A DNA stretch of 64,000 nucleotides, taken from contig CAWESB010000015.1 in the NCBI GenBank assembly GCA_963811635.1, forward strand, positions 189,372 through 253,371. The letters run 5' to 3'. This document shows positions 8,225 through 16,002 of the stretch, piece by piece. The notes beneath the pieces are model-generated. The model had not been told where the DNA came from. It saw nothing but the letters and a program-made list of their open reading frames with translations, and searched no databases. Positions within the stretch are counted from its first letter, which is position 1, and the number at the start of each line of letters is the position of its first letter. The stretch comes from JAIBJN01 sp963811635. Its GTDB lineage: Bacteria; Actinomycetota; Thermoleophilia; Gaiellales; Gaiellaceae. The translations under genes and the position numbers were made by a program.

Positions 8225-9841
8225 CTATCGGCGTGTTTTGAGCAGCGGATACGCCAGGAGACCGGCCGCCAGCCACACCGCGGGCGCGGCCCAGAGGGCG
8301 GCAACCGCGGCGCCGCCCGCAGCTACCGGGACGAGCAGGAGCATCCCCAGGAAGCCGGCGCCCCAGGCGGCCACGCCCCAGAGCCCGTAGCCGCGCGCAA
8401 GGCCGGCGGTCACGGTCGCCGCCACGAGCACTGCGATGGCGGCGACGATCGTGGGCCGGCTCGTGAGGGTCGCCAGGCCTGCGTCGAGCGCGGCTCCGGG
8501 GCCTTCGACCCCGCTGACCGCGCGCCCATCCGGCGCGGGCTCGCCCGTGAGCGGGACACGGAGGCCGGCGACGACGATCGCGGCCACGGCGGTCACGACG
8601 GCGGCGACGACGAGCGCGACCTGGCGCACGAGGCCTCGTGCGTGGAGCGCGAACACCGGGACGAGCGGCAGCGCGTGGATCGGCGCCAGGAGCGGTCCGG
8701 CGAGGAACAGGAGCCCGGAACGTGCGTCGCGGGCGAAAAGGAGCAGCCAGAGGAGCGCGAGGGGGACGTAGGCGACGGCGAGCCCGAGCGAGACGTTGCC
8801 GAGCGGGAGGACGGGGACGGCGAGCGCCACCGCCAGCCCGGCGGCCGGGCTCAGCAGCGCGACCACGGCCGCGAGCGCCCCGAGCAGGAAGGGCCAGCCC
8901 GTGGGGAAGAACGGCAAGAGCAGGGCGGTCCCGGTCGCGAACACGGCCGCCAGCGCGGCATGCGGCGCCCGCTCGCGCAGGACGATCGGCGACGTCTTGG
9001 CGCGGCGCCGCTCGGTGCGCTCCTCCTCGACGACCCGCAAGAGCGCGAGGGCCTGCTTCGCGCCCGGGCGCTTGCGTGGGTCGACGGAGAGCATGCGGTC
9101 GACGGCGCGGCAGAGCTCGCGCGGGAGGTCGGGGCGGAGCTGGGCGAGCGGCTGGGCGCCCTGCTCGACGCGGCGCGCCGTCTCGAGCGGCGACACCGCC
9201 CAGAACGGGTGGCGCCCGGCGAGCGCCTCCCAGAGGAGGACGCCGACCGCCCAGACGTCGGCCGCCCCGCTCGCCTCCTGGCCGGCGAGCCGCTCAGGGG
9301 CGATGTAGGCGAGCGTGCCAGGCACGTCTCCGACGGCCGTGAGCGTGTCGGCATGCTCGAGCTGGGCGAGGCCGAAATCGAGGAGCCGGATCGAGACCTC
9401 GTGGCCGTCCTCCAGCATGATGTTGGCGGGCTTCACGTCGCGGTGGACGACGCCCTTCGAGTGCGCGTGCGCGAGCGCCTCGAGCACCTGTGCGGCCGCC
9501 TCGACCGCGGACCAGTCGTCCAGCATGCCCCCGCGCAGCGCCTCGCGCAGTGTGCGGCCGGCGACGTAGGGATAGGCGACGTAGACGTGGCTCTCGTCCC
9601 GTGAGAGCGCGAGCGCGCGCAGGCAGCGCGGATGCCGGAGCCGGGTGGCGGCGTCGACCTCGCGTTCGGCGCGCGCACCGGGCTTGCCCTCGCGCGAAAC
9701 GACCTTGAGCGCGACGTTGCGGCCCTCGTGCTCGTCGCGGGCGAGCCAGACCGAACCGCCGCCGCCACTGCCCAGGGGCCGGAGCGGCCGATACCGGCCG
9801 AGGACGAGGTGGTTCTCGGTGATCGCGACCGCTGGCTGCAT
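8225..9841 (-). CDS. Ser/Thr protein kinase with polytopic membrane C-terminus
   Basis: A second Hanks-type kinase that heads the operon. From ATG 9841 it has 538 residues. The kinase domain (about 12-265) shows GSGGGGSVWLA, the catalytic VALKVV lysine, VVHRDVKPANIML with the catalytic Asp, LLDFGLAQLEH and TLAYIAPERLAG. The C-terminal half is about seven hydrophobic helices separated by short loops, unlike PknB with its single TM and PASTA tail, so it is anchored by an integral membrane domain of unknown role. An upstream ATG at 9886 would add 15 residues; neither start has a good Shine-Dalgarno. It may occupy the pknA slot of the actinobacterial cluster, but its architecture is not that of PknA. 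Divergent from the gene starting near 9937. Confidence 0.88.
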   Translation of the reverse strand: MQPAVAITENHLVLGRYRPLRPLGSGGGGSVWLARDEHEGRNVALKVVSREGKPGARAEREVDAATRLRHPRCLRALALSRDESHVYVAYPYVAGRTLREALRGGMLDDWSAVEAAAQVLEALAHAHSKGVVHRDVKPANIMLEDGHEVSIRLLDFGLAQLEHADTLTAVGDVPGTLAYIAPERLAGQEASGAADVWAVGVLLWEALAGRHPFWAVSPLETARRVEQGAQPLAQLRPDLPRELCRAVDRMLSVDPRKRPGAKQALALLRVVEEERTERRRAKTSPIVLRERAPHAALAAVFATGTALLLPFFPTGWPFLLGALAAVVALLSPAAGLAVALAVPVLPLGNVSLGLAVAYVPLALLWLLLFARDARSGLLFLAGPLLAPIHALPLVPVFALHARGLVRQVALVVAAVVTAVAAIVVAGLRVPLTGEPAPDGRAVSGVEGPGAALDAGLATLTSRPTIVAAIAVLVAATVTAGLARGYGLWGVAAWGAGFLGMLLLVPVAAGGAAVAALWAAPAVWLAAGLLAYPLLKTRR

Positions 9842-9936
9842 CGCCCGTAGAGCGGCACTTGGCGTTCCGCCCGGAAAGTCCTGCATAGTCCGTGCTTGGT
9901 GTTAGACTCGGCGACTTCCTCGACCCGGATCACACT

Positions 9937-11076
9937 GTGTTCGACCGCGAAAAGAACGACCCGCAGACCGACATCGAGTTCGACTTCTTCGACGAGTCGC
10001 CGACGGTCGAGGCCACCCCGGGGAAGAAGGGCGAGGATCCCGGCAAGCGCCGGCGCCTCCCGAAGCGGCCCCCCACGCCTCCGGGCGGCCCGCAGCTGTA
10101 CCGCCTCGGCGTGCTCATCGCCGGTGCGATCGTGCTCGCGGTCATCTTCATCCTCGTCATCAACAACTGCCGCGGCGACCAGAAGCGCGCCGCGTACGAG
10201 GACTACATCGACGACGTCGGCACGGTCGCGTCGTCGTCGGCCGATCTGGGCAAGCAGCTGAACACGCAGCTGACCGCGCCGGGGATCAAGATCGAGGCGC
10301 TGCGGGGCGACATCGAGGGCCTGCGCGACCAGCAGGAGCAGATCCTGCAGCAGACCCAGGATCTGAGTCCGCCCGGCCCACTCGTCGAGCAGCAGGAGGC
10401 CCTCGTCGAGGCGATGCAGTTCCGAGTCAACGGGCTCGGAGGCATCGCGCAGGGGCTGCAGCTCGTCGCCGAGACCGACAATGACGAGGAGGCGAGCCAG
10501 AACCTCGCCAACCAGGCCCAGCGGCTCGTCGCGAGCGACGTGGTCTACGCGGACGCGTTCAAGGCCGCCGCGGAGGAGGTGCTCGAGCAGCAGGGAGTCA
10601 CGAACGTCGCGATCCCGGCGTCGGTGTTCGTCCAGACGCCCGAGCTCTCCAGCCCCTCCTTCTGGACCGACTCGATCCAGCGCCTGACCCAGGGAACCGA
10701 GACGGCCGGGCTGCGCGGGAACGGGATCGCCTCCGTCACCGTCCTCCCGGGCGGCCAGGAGCTCTCGGCGTCGGGCGACAACACGATCGCCGTCACGGAC
10801 GACCTCGTCTTCGAGGTCGTGGTCGAGAACTCGGGCGAGAGCCAGGAGACCCAGGTCGTCGTCCGCCTCGTCATCCGCCAGCAGCCGCGCATCTCCAAGG
10901 AGCAGACAATCGACGTCATCGCCTCGGGCGAGACGAAGACCGTCCGGTTCAGCGGCTTCGAAGAGATCGCCTTCTCGACCCAGACGACGCTGAGCGTCAC
11001 CGTTGAGCCGGTCCCGGGCGAGACGAACACGGACAACAACACCCGCGAGTACCCGATCATCTTCACGCTCAGCTAG
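9937..11076 (+). CDS. Conserved hypothetical single-pass membrane protein with C-terminal Ig-like (CARDB-like) domain
   Basis: Function unknown. From GTG 9937 it has 379 residues. An acidic cytoplasmic N-terminus (DIEFDFFDESP) and a basic Pro-rich stretch (KRRRLPKRPPTPPGG) precede one TM helix (about 56-82). Next comes an Ala/Gln-rich, probably coiled-coil extracellular region (about 85-250), then a beta-rich C-terminal domain of about 110 residues ending in the pattern VEPVPGETNTDNNTREYPI, typical of CARDB/Ig-like surface domains. The frame is open from GTG 9892, which would overlap the likely promoter region; 9937 is preferred but unproven. It is transcribed away from the kinase operon and could be a cell-envelope partner of that kinase (inference from position only). 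Confidence 0.7.
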   Translation: MFDREKNDPQTDIEFDFFDESPTVEATPGKKGEDPGKRRRLPKRPPTPPGGPQLYRLGVLIAGAIVLAVIFILVINNCRGDQKRAAYEDYIDDVGTVASSSADLGKQLNTQLTAPGIKIEALRGDIEGLRDQQEQILQQTQDLSPPGPLVEQQEALVEAMQFRVNGLGGIAQGLQLVAETDNDEEASQNLANQAQRLVASDVVYADAFKAAAEEVLEQQGVTNVAIPASVFVQTPELSSPSFWTDSIQRLTQGTETAGLRGNGIASVTVLPGGQELSASGDNTIAVTDDLVFEVVVENSGESQETQVVVRLVIRQQPRISKEQTIDVIASGETKTVRFSGFEEIAFSTQTTLSVTVEPVPGETNTDNNTREYPIIFTLS

Positions 11077-11111
11077 GAGGCCAAGCCCTCCTCGCGGTAG
11101 GCTAGGGCCCG

Positions 11112-11594
11112 ATGTCGGACCTCTCCGACGCCGCTCCCTGGATCGCCATCGGCGCCGCAGCGGCGGCGGTCGCGGCTCTCCTTCTCTCGCTCCTCTTCTA
11201 TCTGAAGCTGCGCGCCGTGCGGAAGGCCCAGCTCGTGCTCATGGGCACGGGCAGGGACGATCTCGTCAACTTCGCCGTCTCGCTGCAGACGCGGATCGAC
11301 GACCTCCACCGCGTCGTGGACGAGGTGGCGGCCGCGCTGGCGCGCATCGACCGGCGGGTGGACGGGTGTCTGTCCCACACCGCACTCGTCCGCTACAACG
11401 CCTACGAGGATGCGGGGGGCCACCAGTCGGCTTCGCTCGCCTTCCTCGACGGCGCGCGCTCCGGCGTGGTCATGAGCGCCATCCAGGGGCGCGACTACGC
11501 CCGCATCTACGTGAAGCAGCTCGACCGCGGCAAGGCGCCGGTGGCGCTGTCGCCGGAGGAGCAGGAGGCGGTCGACCGCGCGATGGCGCAATGA
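11112..11594 (+). CDS. DUF4446 family membrane protein
   Basis: Small membrane protein of unknown function, 160 residues, starting at ATG 11112. An N-terminal TM helix (about 9-30) is followed by LRAVRKAQLVLMGTGRDDLV, a helical segment, then the conserved DUF4446 core with VRYNAYEDAGGHQSASLAFLD, SGVVMSAIQGRDYARIYVK and a C-terminal SPEEQEAVDRAM. These signatures make the family assignment firm, although no biochemical role is established. The stop overlaps the start of the next gene (ATGA at 11591), implying co-expression with the acetyltransferase. Confidence 0.9.
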   Translation: MSDLSDAAPWIAIGAAAAAVAALLLSLLFYLKLRAVRKAQLVLMGTGRDDLVNFAVSLQTRIDDLHRVVDEVAAALARIDRRVDGCLSHTALVRYNAYEDAGGHQSASLAFLDGARSGVVMSAIQGRDYARIYVKQLDRGKAPVALSPEEQEAVDRAMAQ

Positions 11595-11998
11595 CGTATC
11601 GCAAGGCCGACATCCGCCCGTTCCAGACGGGTGACGAGGCGCTCCTCTTCGGGCTCGCGAGCCTCGACCGCGGCGCCGACCGGCGCACGCTGGCGGTGCT
11701 CGAGCGCGAGACCGTCTTCGTCGCCGAGATCGAGGGCGAGCCCGCGGGCTACGTCGCCGTCCAGCGCGCGGACGTTGCCGTCCGGGTCGACCAGCTCTTC
11801 GTCAGCCCCGAGCACGAGGCCGAGGGGGTCGGGCGCCAGCTGCTCGAGCACGCGGAGGGCTACGCGATCTCGGAGGGCGCGCTCACCCTCCAGGTGGTCG
11901 TCTCGCACGCAGACCGCCGGGCCACGGACTTCTACCGGGGCCGCGGGTTCGTGCCCGCCGGGGAGGATTTGCTGGAGATCGTCCTCCCGCGGCTGTAG
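11591..11998 (+). CDS. GNAT-family N-acetyltransferase
   Basis: 135-residue single-domain acetyltransferase that would transfer acetyl from acetyl-CoA to an unidentified amine. ATG 11591 is coupled to the preceding DUF4446 gene by ATGA. The fold is recognisable from VFVAEIEGEPAGYVAVQ (strands 2-4), VDQLFVSPEHEAEGVGRQLL (strand 4 and the acetyl-CoA-binding Q/RxxGxG/A loop, here EAEGVGRQ), and the C-terminal RATDFYRGRGFVPAGEDLL, typical of the GNAT strand 5 / helix 4 region. The substrate cannot be inferred. Confidence 0.88.
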   Translation: MTYRKADIRPFQTGDEALLFGLASLDRGADRRTLAVLERETVFVAEIEGEPAGYVAVQRADVAVRVDQLFVSPEHEAEGVGRQLLEHAEGYAISEGALTLQVVVSHADRRATDFYRGRGFVPAGEDLLEIVLPRL

Positions 11999-12028
11999 AG
12001 GCCTTCCCCTCAACTACGATTCCGTGAA

Positions 12029-12529
12029 ATGCAGCAGGTTCTCGTCCTGAATGCGAGCTTCGAGCCGCTCAACGTGTGCACGGTCAGGCGCGCCCACGTG
12101 CTCGTCTACAAGGGCAAGGCCGAGGTCCTCGAGGAGCTGAACCAGCCGCTGCACTCGGCCTCGGACACGTTTCCCTGGCCGCACGTCATCCGCCTGCTCC
12201 ACTACGTGCGCGTGCCGCGTGCCGTGAAGCGGAAGATCTCGCGGAGGGCGCTCTTCGCGCGCGACGGCCATCGCTGCGTCTACTGCGGCTCGGCGGGCCG
12301 GCTCACGCTCGACCACGTCGTCCCGCGCTCGCGCGGCGGCGAGTCGGTGTGGGAGAACGTCGTCACCTCGTGCGCTCCGTGCAACCTGCGGAAGGGCAAC
12401 CGCCTGCCGGAGGAGCTGGAGATGCGCATGCTCGTGAAGCCGCGCGTCCCCACCCCGGCGCTCTTCGTCACGCTCTCGGCGTCGAGGATCCCGGAGCCCT
12501 GGCAGCCGTACCTGTCCGCCTTCGCCTAG
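12029..12529 (+). CDS. HNH endonuclease domain protein
   Basis: 166-residue protein of the actinobacterial HNH family that begins QQVLVLNASFEPLNV. The HNH/beta-beta-alpha metal motif is complete: RCVYCGS (first CxxC), LTLDHVVPRSRGG (catalytic DH), WENVVTSCAPCNLRKGN (second CxxC and the final N/K). An N-terminal segment of about 75 residues precedes the HNH domain, as in the common house-keeping paralogues found in most actinobacterial genomes. Its cellular role is unestablished; it is not an obvious intron or restriction enzyme here. Convergent with the GSI-beta gene, with a long palindrome between the two stops. Confidence 0.9.
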   Translation: MQQVLVLNASFEPLNVCTVRRAHVLVYKGKAEVLEELNQPLHSASDTFPWPHVIRLLHYVRVPRAVKRKISRRALFARDGHRCVYCGSAGRLTLDHVVPRSRGGESVWENVVTSCAPCNLRKGNRLPEELEMRMLVKPRVPTPALFVTLSASRIPEPWQPYLSAFA

Positions 12530-12537
12530 CCGAAGCG

Positions 12538-12568
12538 GACACGCCCGGGGTCAGACCCCGGGCGTGTC
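12538..12568. repeat. Palindromic repeat copy A (GGGGTC-A-GACCCC), possible bidirectional terminator
   Basis: A perfect 15-bp inverted repeat around a single central A (GACACGCCCGGGGTC, A, then its reverse complement), lying between convergent stops at 12529 and 12584. The core GGGGTC-N-GACCCC recurs at 30333, 56090 and 56203. The stem could terminate transcription in both directions, but no U-run follows it on either strand. Confidence 0.8.
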
Positions 12569-12583
12569 TCAAACGGATGAGTT

Positions 12584-14026
12584 TCAGGCGTCGTAGTAGA
12601 GCGCGAACTCGGCCGGGTGCGGCCTGAGGGCGACGACGTCGACCTCCTGCTCGCGCTTGTAGTCGATCCAGGTGCGGATGATCTCCTCGCTGAAGACGCC
12701 GCCTGCGAGGAGGAACTCGTGGTCGTGCTCGAGAGCGTCGAGCGCCTCGCCGAGCGAGCCGGGCACCTGGGCGATGTCGCCGCGCTGCTCCTCGAAGAGG
12801 TCGAAGTCGGCAGGCTCGCCCGGATCGAGGCCCTTTTGGACGCCGTCGATCCCCGCCATCAGCATCGCCGCGAAGGCCAGGTACGGGTTCGCGGTCGCGT
12901 CCGGGCAGCGGAACTCGATGCGCTTGGCTGGAGCCGACTCCGAGTACATCGGGATCCGGATCGCCGCCGAGCGGTTCCGCTGGGAGTAGACGAGGTTGAC
13001 CGGCGCCTCGTAGCCCGGCACGAGCCGGCGGTACGAGTTCGTCGTCGGCGCGCAGAAAGCAAGCAGCGCCGGGGCGTGCATGAGGATCCCGCCGAGGTAG
13101 CCGCGGGCGAGCTGGGAGAGCCCCGCGTAGCCGGACTTGTCGGAGAAGAGGGGCGTCCCCTCCTTCCAGAGCGACTGGTGCGTGTGCATCCCCGAGCCGT
13201 TGTCGCCGTAGATGGGCTTCGGCATGAACGTCGCCGTCTTGCCCGCGGACTTGGCCACGTTGCGGACGACGTATTTGTAGGCCATGACCTGGTCGGCCAT
13301 GCGCGTGAGGGGCTGGTAGCGGAGGTCGATCTCGCACTGACCCGCCGAGGCCACCTCGTGGTGGTGGAACTCGCACGGGATCCCGAGCCGCTCCAGCGTG
13401 AGCACGATCTCCGAGCGCAGGTCGTGCAGCGTGTCGTGGGGCGCCGGCGGGAAGTAGCCGCCCTTCTCGCGGACGGTGTAGCCCAGCCCTGGCGTCGCCG
13501 AGTTCCAGTGGCCTTCGGCCGAGTCGACCGCGTAGTGCGACCGCTGGGGCGAGAGCTCGTAGGAAACCTCGTCGAAGACGAAGAACTCGCACTCGGGCCC
13601 GAAGTTGGCGGTGTCGGCGATGCCGGTTTCGCTCAGGTAGTCCTCCGCGCGCCGGGCGACGCGACGGGGGTCGCGCCCGTACGGCTCGCCGGTCGTCGGG
13701 TCGGCGATCTCGCAGACGAGCGACAGCGTGGGCGCCGCCGTGAACGGGTCGAGGACGGCGCTCGCCGGGTCCGGCATGAGCAGCAGGTCGCTCTCGGCGA
13801 TTCCCTGCCAGCCGCGGATCGACGAGCCGTCGAAGCCCAGTCCCTCGCTGAACGCCGAGGTGCCGAACGCGCTGATCGGCAGGGTCATGTGCTGCCAGCT
13901 TCCGAACAGGTCGCAGAACTTCAGGTCCACCAGCTGGGTCTTCTGCTCGAAGGCCCACGCGACCGCTTCCTCCGGCTCCGGCTCCGTGCCGTTCGCCAGG
14001 TATGCCCTCGTCTCGATCTCCTGCAT
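12584..14026 (-). CDS. glnA: Glutamine synthetase, GSI-beta type, lacking the adenylylatable Tyr
   Basis: Makes glutamine from glutamate, ammonia and ATP as a dodecamer. It has 480 residues. Visible are the N-terminal beta-grasp region (DLKFCDLFGSWQHM), LGFDGSSIRGW, the metal-ligand region GPECEFFVFDE, FMPKPIYGDNGSGMHTHQS, NRSAAIRIP and EFRCPDATANPYLAFAAML. Length and C-terminus (AGGVFSEEIIRTWIDYK, then HPAEFALYYDA) match the GSI-beta subdivision. At the position of the Tyr adenylylated in E. coli (NLYDLPPEE) this protein reads DFDLFEEQ, Phe for Tyr, so classical adenylylation should be impossible. ATG 14026 is preceded by a strong AAGGAGG. The 5' leader holds a terminator and short hairpins (see the regulatory entries). 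Confidence 0.95.
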   Translation of the reverse strand: MQEIETRAYLANGTEPEPEEAVAWAFEQKTQLVDLKFCDLFGSWQHMTLPISAFGTSAFSEGLGFDGSSIRGWQGIAESDLLLMPDPASAVLDPFTAAPTLSLVCEIADPTTGEPYGRDPRRVARRAEDYLSETGIADTANFGPECEFFVFDEVSYELSPQRSHYAVDSAEGHWNSATPGLGYTVREKGGYFPPAPHDTLHDLRSEIVLTLERLGIPCEFHHHEVASAGQCEIDLRYQPLTRMADQVMAYKYVVRNVAKSAGKTATFMPKPIYGDNGSGMHTHQSLWKEGTPLFSDKSGYAGLSQLARGYLGGILMHAPALLAFCAPTTNSYRRLVPGYEAPVNLVYSQRNRSAAIRIPMYSESAPAKRIEFRCPDATANPYLAFAAMLMAGIDGVQKGLDPGEPADFDLFEEQRGDIAQVPGSLGEALDALEHDHEFLLAGGVFSEEIIRTWIDYKREQEVDVVALRPHPAEFALYYDA

Positions 14027-14046
14027 CGCCCCTCCTTCGGTCCACG

Positions 14047-14081
14047 AAAAAAGCCCCAGCGGTCGGGTCGACCTCTGAGGC
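14047..14081 (-). terminator. Intrinsic terminator-like hairpin in the leader of GSI-beta glnA (attenuator)
   Basis: On the minus strand the arms GCCTCAG(A)GGTCG and CGACC(G)CTGGGGC pair around an ACC loop: 12 bp including one G.T, with an opposed A/G. The hairpin is followed at once by six T residues. It ends about 20 bases before the glnA start and no minus-strand gene lies upstream, because the neighbour is divergent. It must therefore act inside the glnA leader, as an attenuator rather than a 3' terminator. Confidence 0.8.
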
Positions 14082-14115
14082 TGCGTCGCCTACTGCGGGC
14101 GCCGTCGTCGGCGCC
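14078..14115 (-). promoter_or_regulatory. Paired six-base-loop hairpins upstream of and overlapping the glnA attenuator
   Basis: Hairpin 1 (14098-14115): stem GGCGCC/GGCGCC with six-base loop GACGAC. Hairpin 2 (14078-14091): stem AGGC/GCCT with six-base loop GACGCA. The 3' arm of hairpin 2 (14078-14081) is the base of the terminator's 5' arm, so hairpin 2 and the full terminator are mutually exclusive. Two hexaloop hairpins before an overlapping terminator is the layout of ANTAR-protein RNA targets. The known ANTAR loop rule (A at 1, G at 4) is only half met, with G at 4. Pairing is read by eye; no folding energies were computed. Confidence 0.5.
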
Positions 14116-14126
14116 TCGCAAGACTC

Positions 14127-14156
14127 ACGATAGCGCGAACCCTGGACGGATCTCAA
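14127..14156 (-). promoter_or_regulatory. Candidate sigma-70-type promoter of GSI-beta glnA
   Basis: Minus-strand TTGAGA (14156-14151) and TATCGT (14132-14127) separated by 18 bases. Initiation near 14120 would give a leader of about 94 nt holding both hexaloop hairpins and the terminator. Assigned by pattern only. Confidence 0.5.
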
Positions 14157-14281
14157 GGCCGGCGCTATCCTCGACAGCGGTATGCGGTTCGACCGAGTCT
14201 GAGACACCAGGTGCCGCGGCCCCCCTCGGTGGGGCGCCGACTTTGACCCTGCGTTCGACTCGACCCTGAAGGGGAATCCGC

Positions 14282-15070
14282 ATGACCGCCGTTCGCGTTT
14301 CCGAGCTTCGCAAGCACTTCCTCCGCCGCGACGGGCGCCGCCTGCGCCGCGAGCGCGTGCCCGCTCTCCTCGACGTCTCGTTCACCGTCGAGCGCGGCGA
14401 GTGCGTCGCCATCCTCGGCCAGAACGGGTCCGGGAAGTCGACGCTCGTCCGTCTGCTCGCGACGCTCCTGCTCGCGGACGGAGGCACGGCGAGCGTGTTC
14501 GGGCACGAGATCTCCCGCGACCCGCGAGGCGTGCGCAGGCTCGTCAACCGCGTCTCGGTCGAGGCCTCGTTCTTCAAGAAGATGTCATCGGCCGAGAACC
14601 TCGCCTACGCGGCCCGCTTCTACGGGATGACGCCCGGCCAGACCGGGCCGCGCATCCCCGAGATCCTCGAGCGGGTCGGCTTCCCCGCCGAGCGCCGCGG
14701 CGAGCCGATGGAGAACCTCTCGCGCGGGATGCAGCAGAAGGTCGCGCTTGCGCGGGCCCTCCTCACGTCGCCCGTCCTGCTCCTCCTGGACGAGCCCACG
14801 ACCGGCCTTGACCCGCGCTCACGGCTCGAGGTACGGGAGTTCATCCGCGAGATGCGCGCGACGCACGACGCGACCGTGCTCATCTGCACGCACGACCTCG
14901 ACGAGGCCGAGGCGCTCGCCGACCGCGTCGGGATCCTCGACCGAGGCCGGCTCGTCTGCCTTGCCCCAGCCGACGAGCTGAAGGAGCGCTACGGCGCGGC
15001 CACGCTCGAGGAGGTCTTCTTCGCCGCGACGGGGAAGGCGCTCGAGGACGAGGGGGTGGCCGACGAATGA
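14282..15070 (+). CDS. ABC transporter ATP-binding protein (ABC-2 exporter type)
   Basis: 262-residue ATPase powering export through the permease encoded directly downstream. Motifs: Walker A ILGQNGSGKST (about 42-52), Q-loop region, signature LSRGMQQKVALARALL, Walker B LLLLDEPTTGLDP, and the switch histidine in CTHDLDEAE. AAGGGG precedes ATG 14282 by about eight bases. The end overlaps the permease start (ATGA, 15067). The substrate is unknown. Lying between two glutamine synthetase genes does not by itself imply a nitrogen-related role. Divergent from GSI-beta. Confidence 0.93.
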   Translation: MTAVRVSELRKHFLRRDGRRLRRERVPALLDVSFTVERGECVAILGQNGSGKSTLVRLLATLLLADGGTASVFGHEISRDPRGVRRLVNRVSVEASFFKKMSSAENLAYAARFYGMTPGQTGPRIPEILERVGFPAERRGEPMENLSRGMQQKVALARALLTSPVLLLLDEPTTGLDPRSRLEVREFIREMRATHDATVLICTHDLDEAEALADRVGILDRGRLVCLAPADELKERYGAATLEEVFFAATGKALEDEGVADE

Positions 15071-15900
15071 GGGCCACAGGTCACGTCCTCCGCACCGAGC
15101 TCGTCGGCCTGGTCGGCATCGTCGAGCGAAACACATACCTGATCCGCCGCTACGTCTGGTGGGAGGTCGCCTTCTTCCTCTGGACGGTCGCGAACACGCT
15201 CACGATCGTCTTCATTGCCGAGGGCATCGAGGCCTCGGGCGGTGAGATCGACGTCGAGCGGACGACCGCCGTGCTCCTGATCGGCGCCGTCATCTGGGCC
15301 TACCTCGGGATGATCTTCGAGATCCTCACTGAGACCGTCGCCTGGGAGCGCTGGGAGGGCACGATCGAATACACGTTCATGGCCCCGCTCTCGCGGCCGG
15401 TGCACCTGACGGGCATGGGCCTCTTCGCGATCGCGTATGGGCTCGTTCGATCGGTGCTCCTGTTCGCGGTGGTCGCGTTCTTCTTCGACCTCTCGCTTCC
15501 GGGCGCGAACTTCGCGGCCGCGCTGGTCGTCCTTGCCGTCGCCTCGATCTCCTTCGTCGGGATCGGGATGATGACCTCGGTCCTGCCGTTGATCTCCCCG
15601 GAGAAAGGGACGCAGCTGGGGTTCATCGCGCAGGGGATCCTGCTGGTGGTCTCGGGCGTCTACTACCCGGTCACCGTCCTGCCCGAGTGGATGCAGTGGC
15701 TCTCCACGATCTCGCCTGCCACCTACGCGCTGGACGGCGTGCGCGACGCGATCCTCGAGGGCGACGGCCTTCCGGAGCTCGTGGACGAAATCTGGCCACT
15801 CCTCGTGATCGGCGCGATCTCGATCCCGGTCGGCCTCGCCGTCTTCGGCCTCGGCGAGCGGCATGCGAAGCGGCATGGGAAGCTGAAGCGGTCGGGGTAG
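15067..15900 (+). CDS. ABC-2 type transporter permease
   Basis: 277-residue integral membrane component of the two-gene exporter. About six hydrophobic helices are visible, such as YVWWEVAFFLWTVANTLTIVF and AVLLIGAVIWAYLGMIFEI, with the ABC-2 family loop LISPEKGTQLGFIAQGILL and the VYYPVTVLPEWMQWLSTISP segment before the last helices. ATG 15067 overlaps the ATPase stop by four bases. The cargo (drug, lipid or polysaccharide) is not identifiable. Confidence 0.9.
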   Translation: MRATGHVLRTELVGLVGIVERNTYLIRRYVWWEVAFFLWTVANTLTIVFIAEGIEASGGEIDVERTTAVLLIGAVIWAYLGMIFEILTETVAWERWEGTIEYTFMAPLSRPVHLTGMGLFAIAYGLVRSVLLFAVVAFFFDLSLPGANFAAALVVLAVASISFVGIGMMTSVLPLISPEKGTQLGFIAQGILLVVSGVYYPVTVLPEWMQWLSTISPATYALDGVRDAILEGDGLPELVDEIWPLLVIGAISIPVGLAVFGLGERHAKRHGKLKRSG

Positions 15901-15918
15901 ATGCCCGGGGGCCTGGTG

Positions 15919-15985
15919 TACACTCCCTCCGTCATTCGAGGCGACGAGGCCTCGGGCCGACGGCGGCCCGGGGCTGTTTGCGTTT
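15919..15985 (+). promoter_or_regulatory. Leader of GSI-alpha glnA: -10 box, hexaloop hairpin and terminator-like stem
   Basis: TACACT at 15919-15924 is a possible -10, with no clear -35. Then comes hairpin CGAGGC/GCCTCG (15937-15954) with six-base loop GACGAG. Its 3' arm is also the base of a perfect 11-bp stem, GCCTCGGGCCG with CGGCCCGGGGC (15949-15974, one G.T), followed by TGTTTGCGTTT. The two cannot form together. The top of the second stem can also be read as GGGCC/GGCCC with loop GACGGC. The AGAGGAGG Shine-Dalgarno follows at about 15988. The layout mirrors the GSI-beta leader. Confidence 0.5.
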
Positions 15986-16002
15986 AAAGAGGAGGTTCGG
16001 AG

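Noticed and set aside
7376..9604. 742-codon plus-strand open frame opposite the kinase and fha genes
   Set aside because: Composition is Arg/Glu/Asp/His-rich with no family motifs, as expected for the antisense frame of high-GC genes; the minus strand encodes clear FHA and kinase domains.
14047..14120. Known glutamine riboswitch (cyanobacterial glnA motif) in the GSI-beta leader
   Set aside because: The conserved sequence blocks of that aptamer are absent; only hairpins and a terminator are seen.
14160..14281. GC-rich hairpin in the leader of the ABC exporter (around 14210-14250)
   Set aside because: Pairing needs bulges and there is no U-run or second exclusive structure; not strong enough to report.
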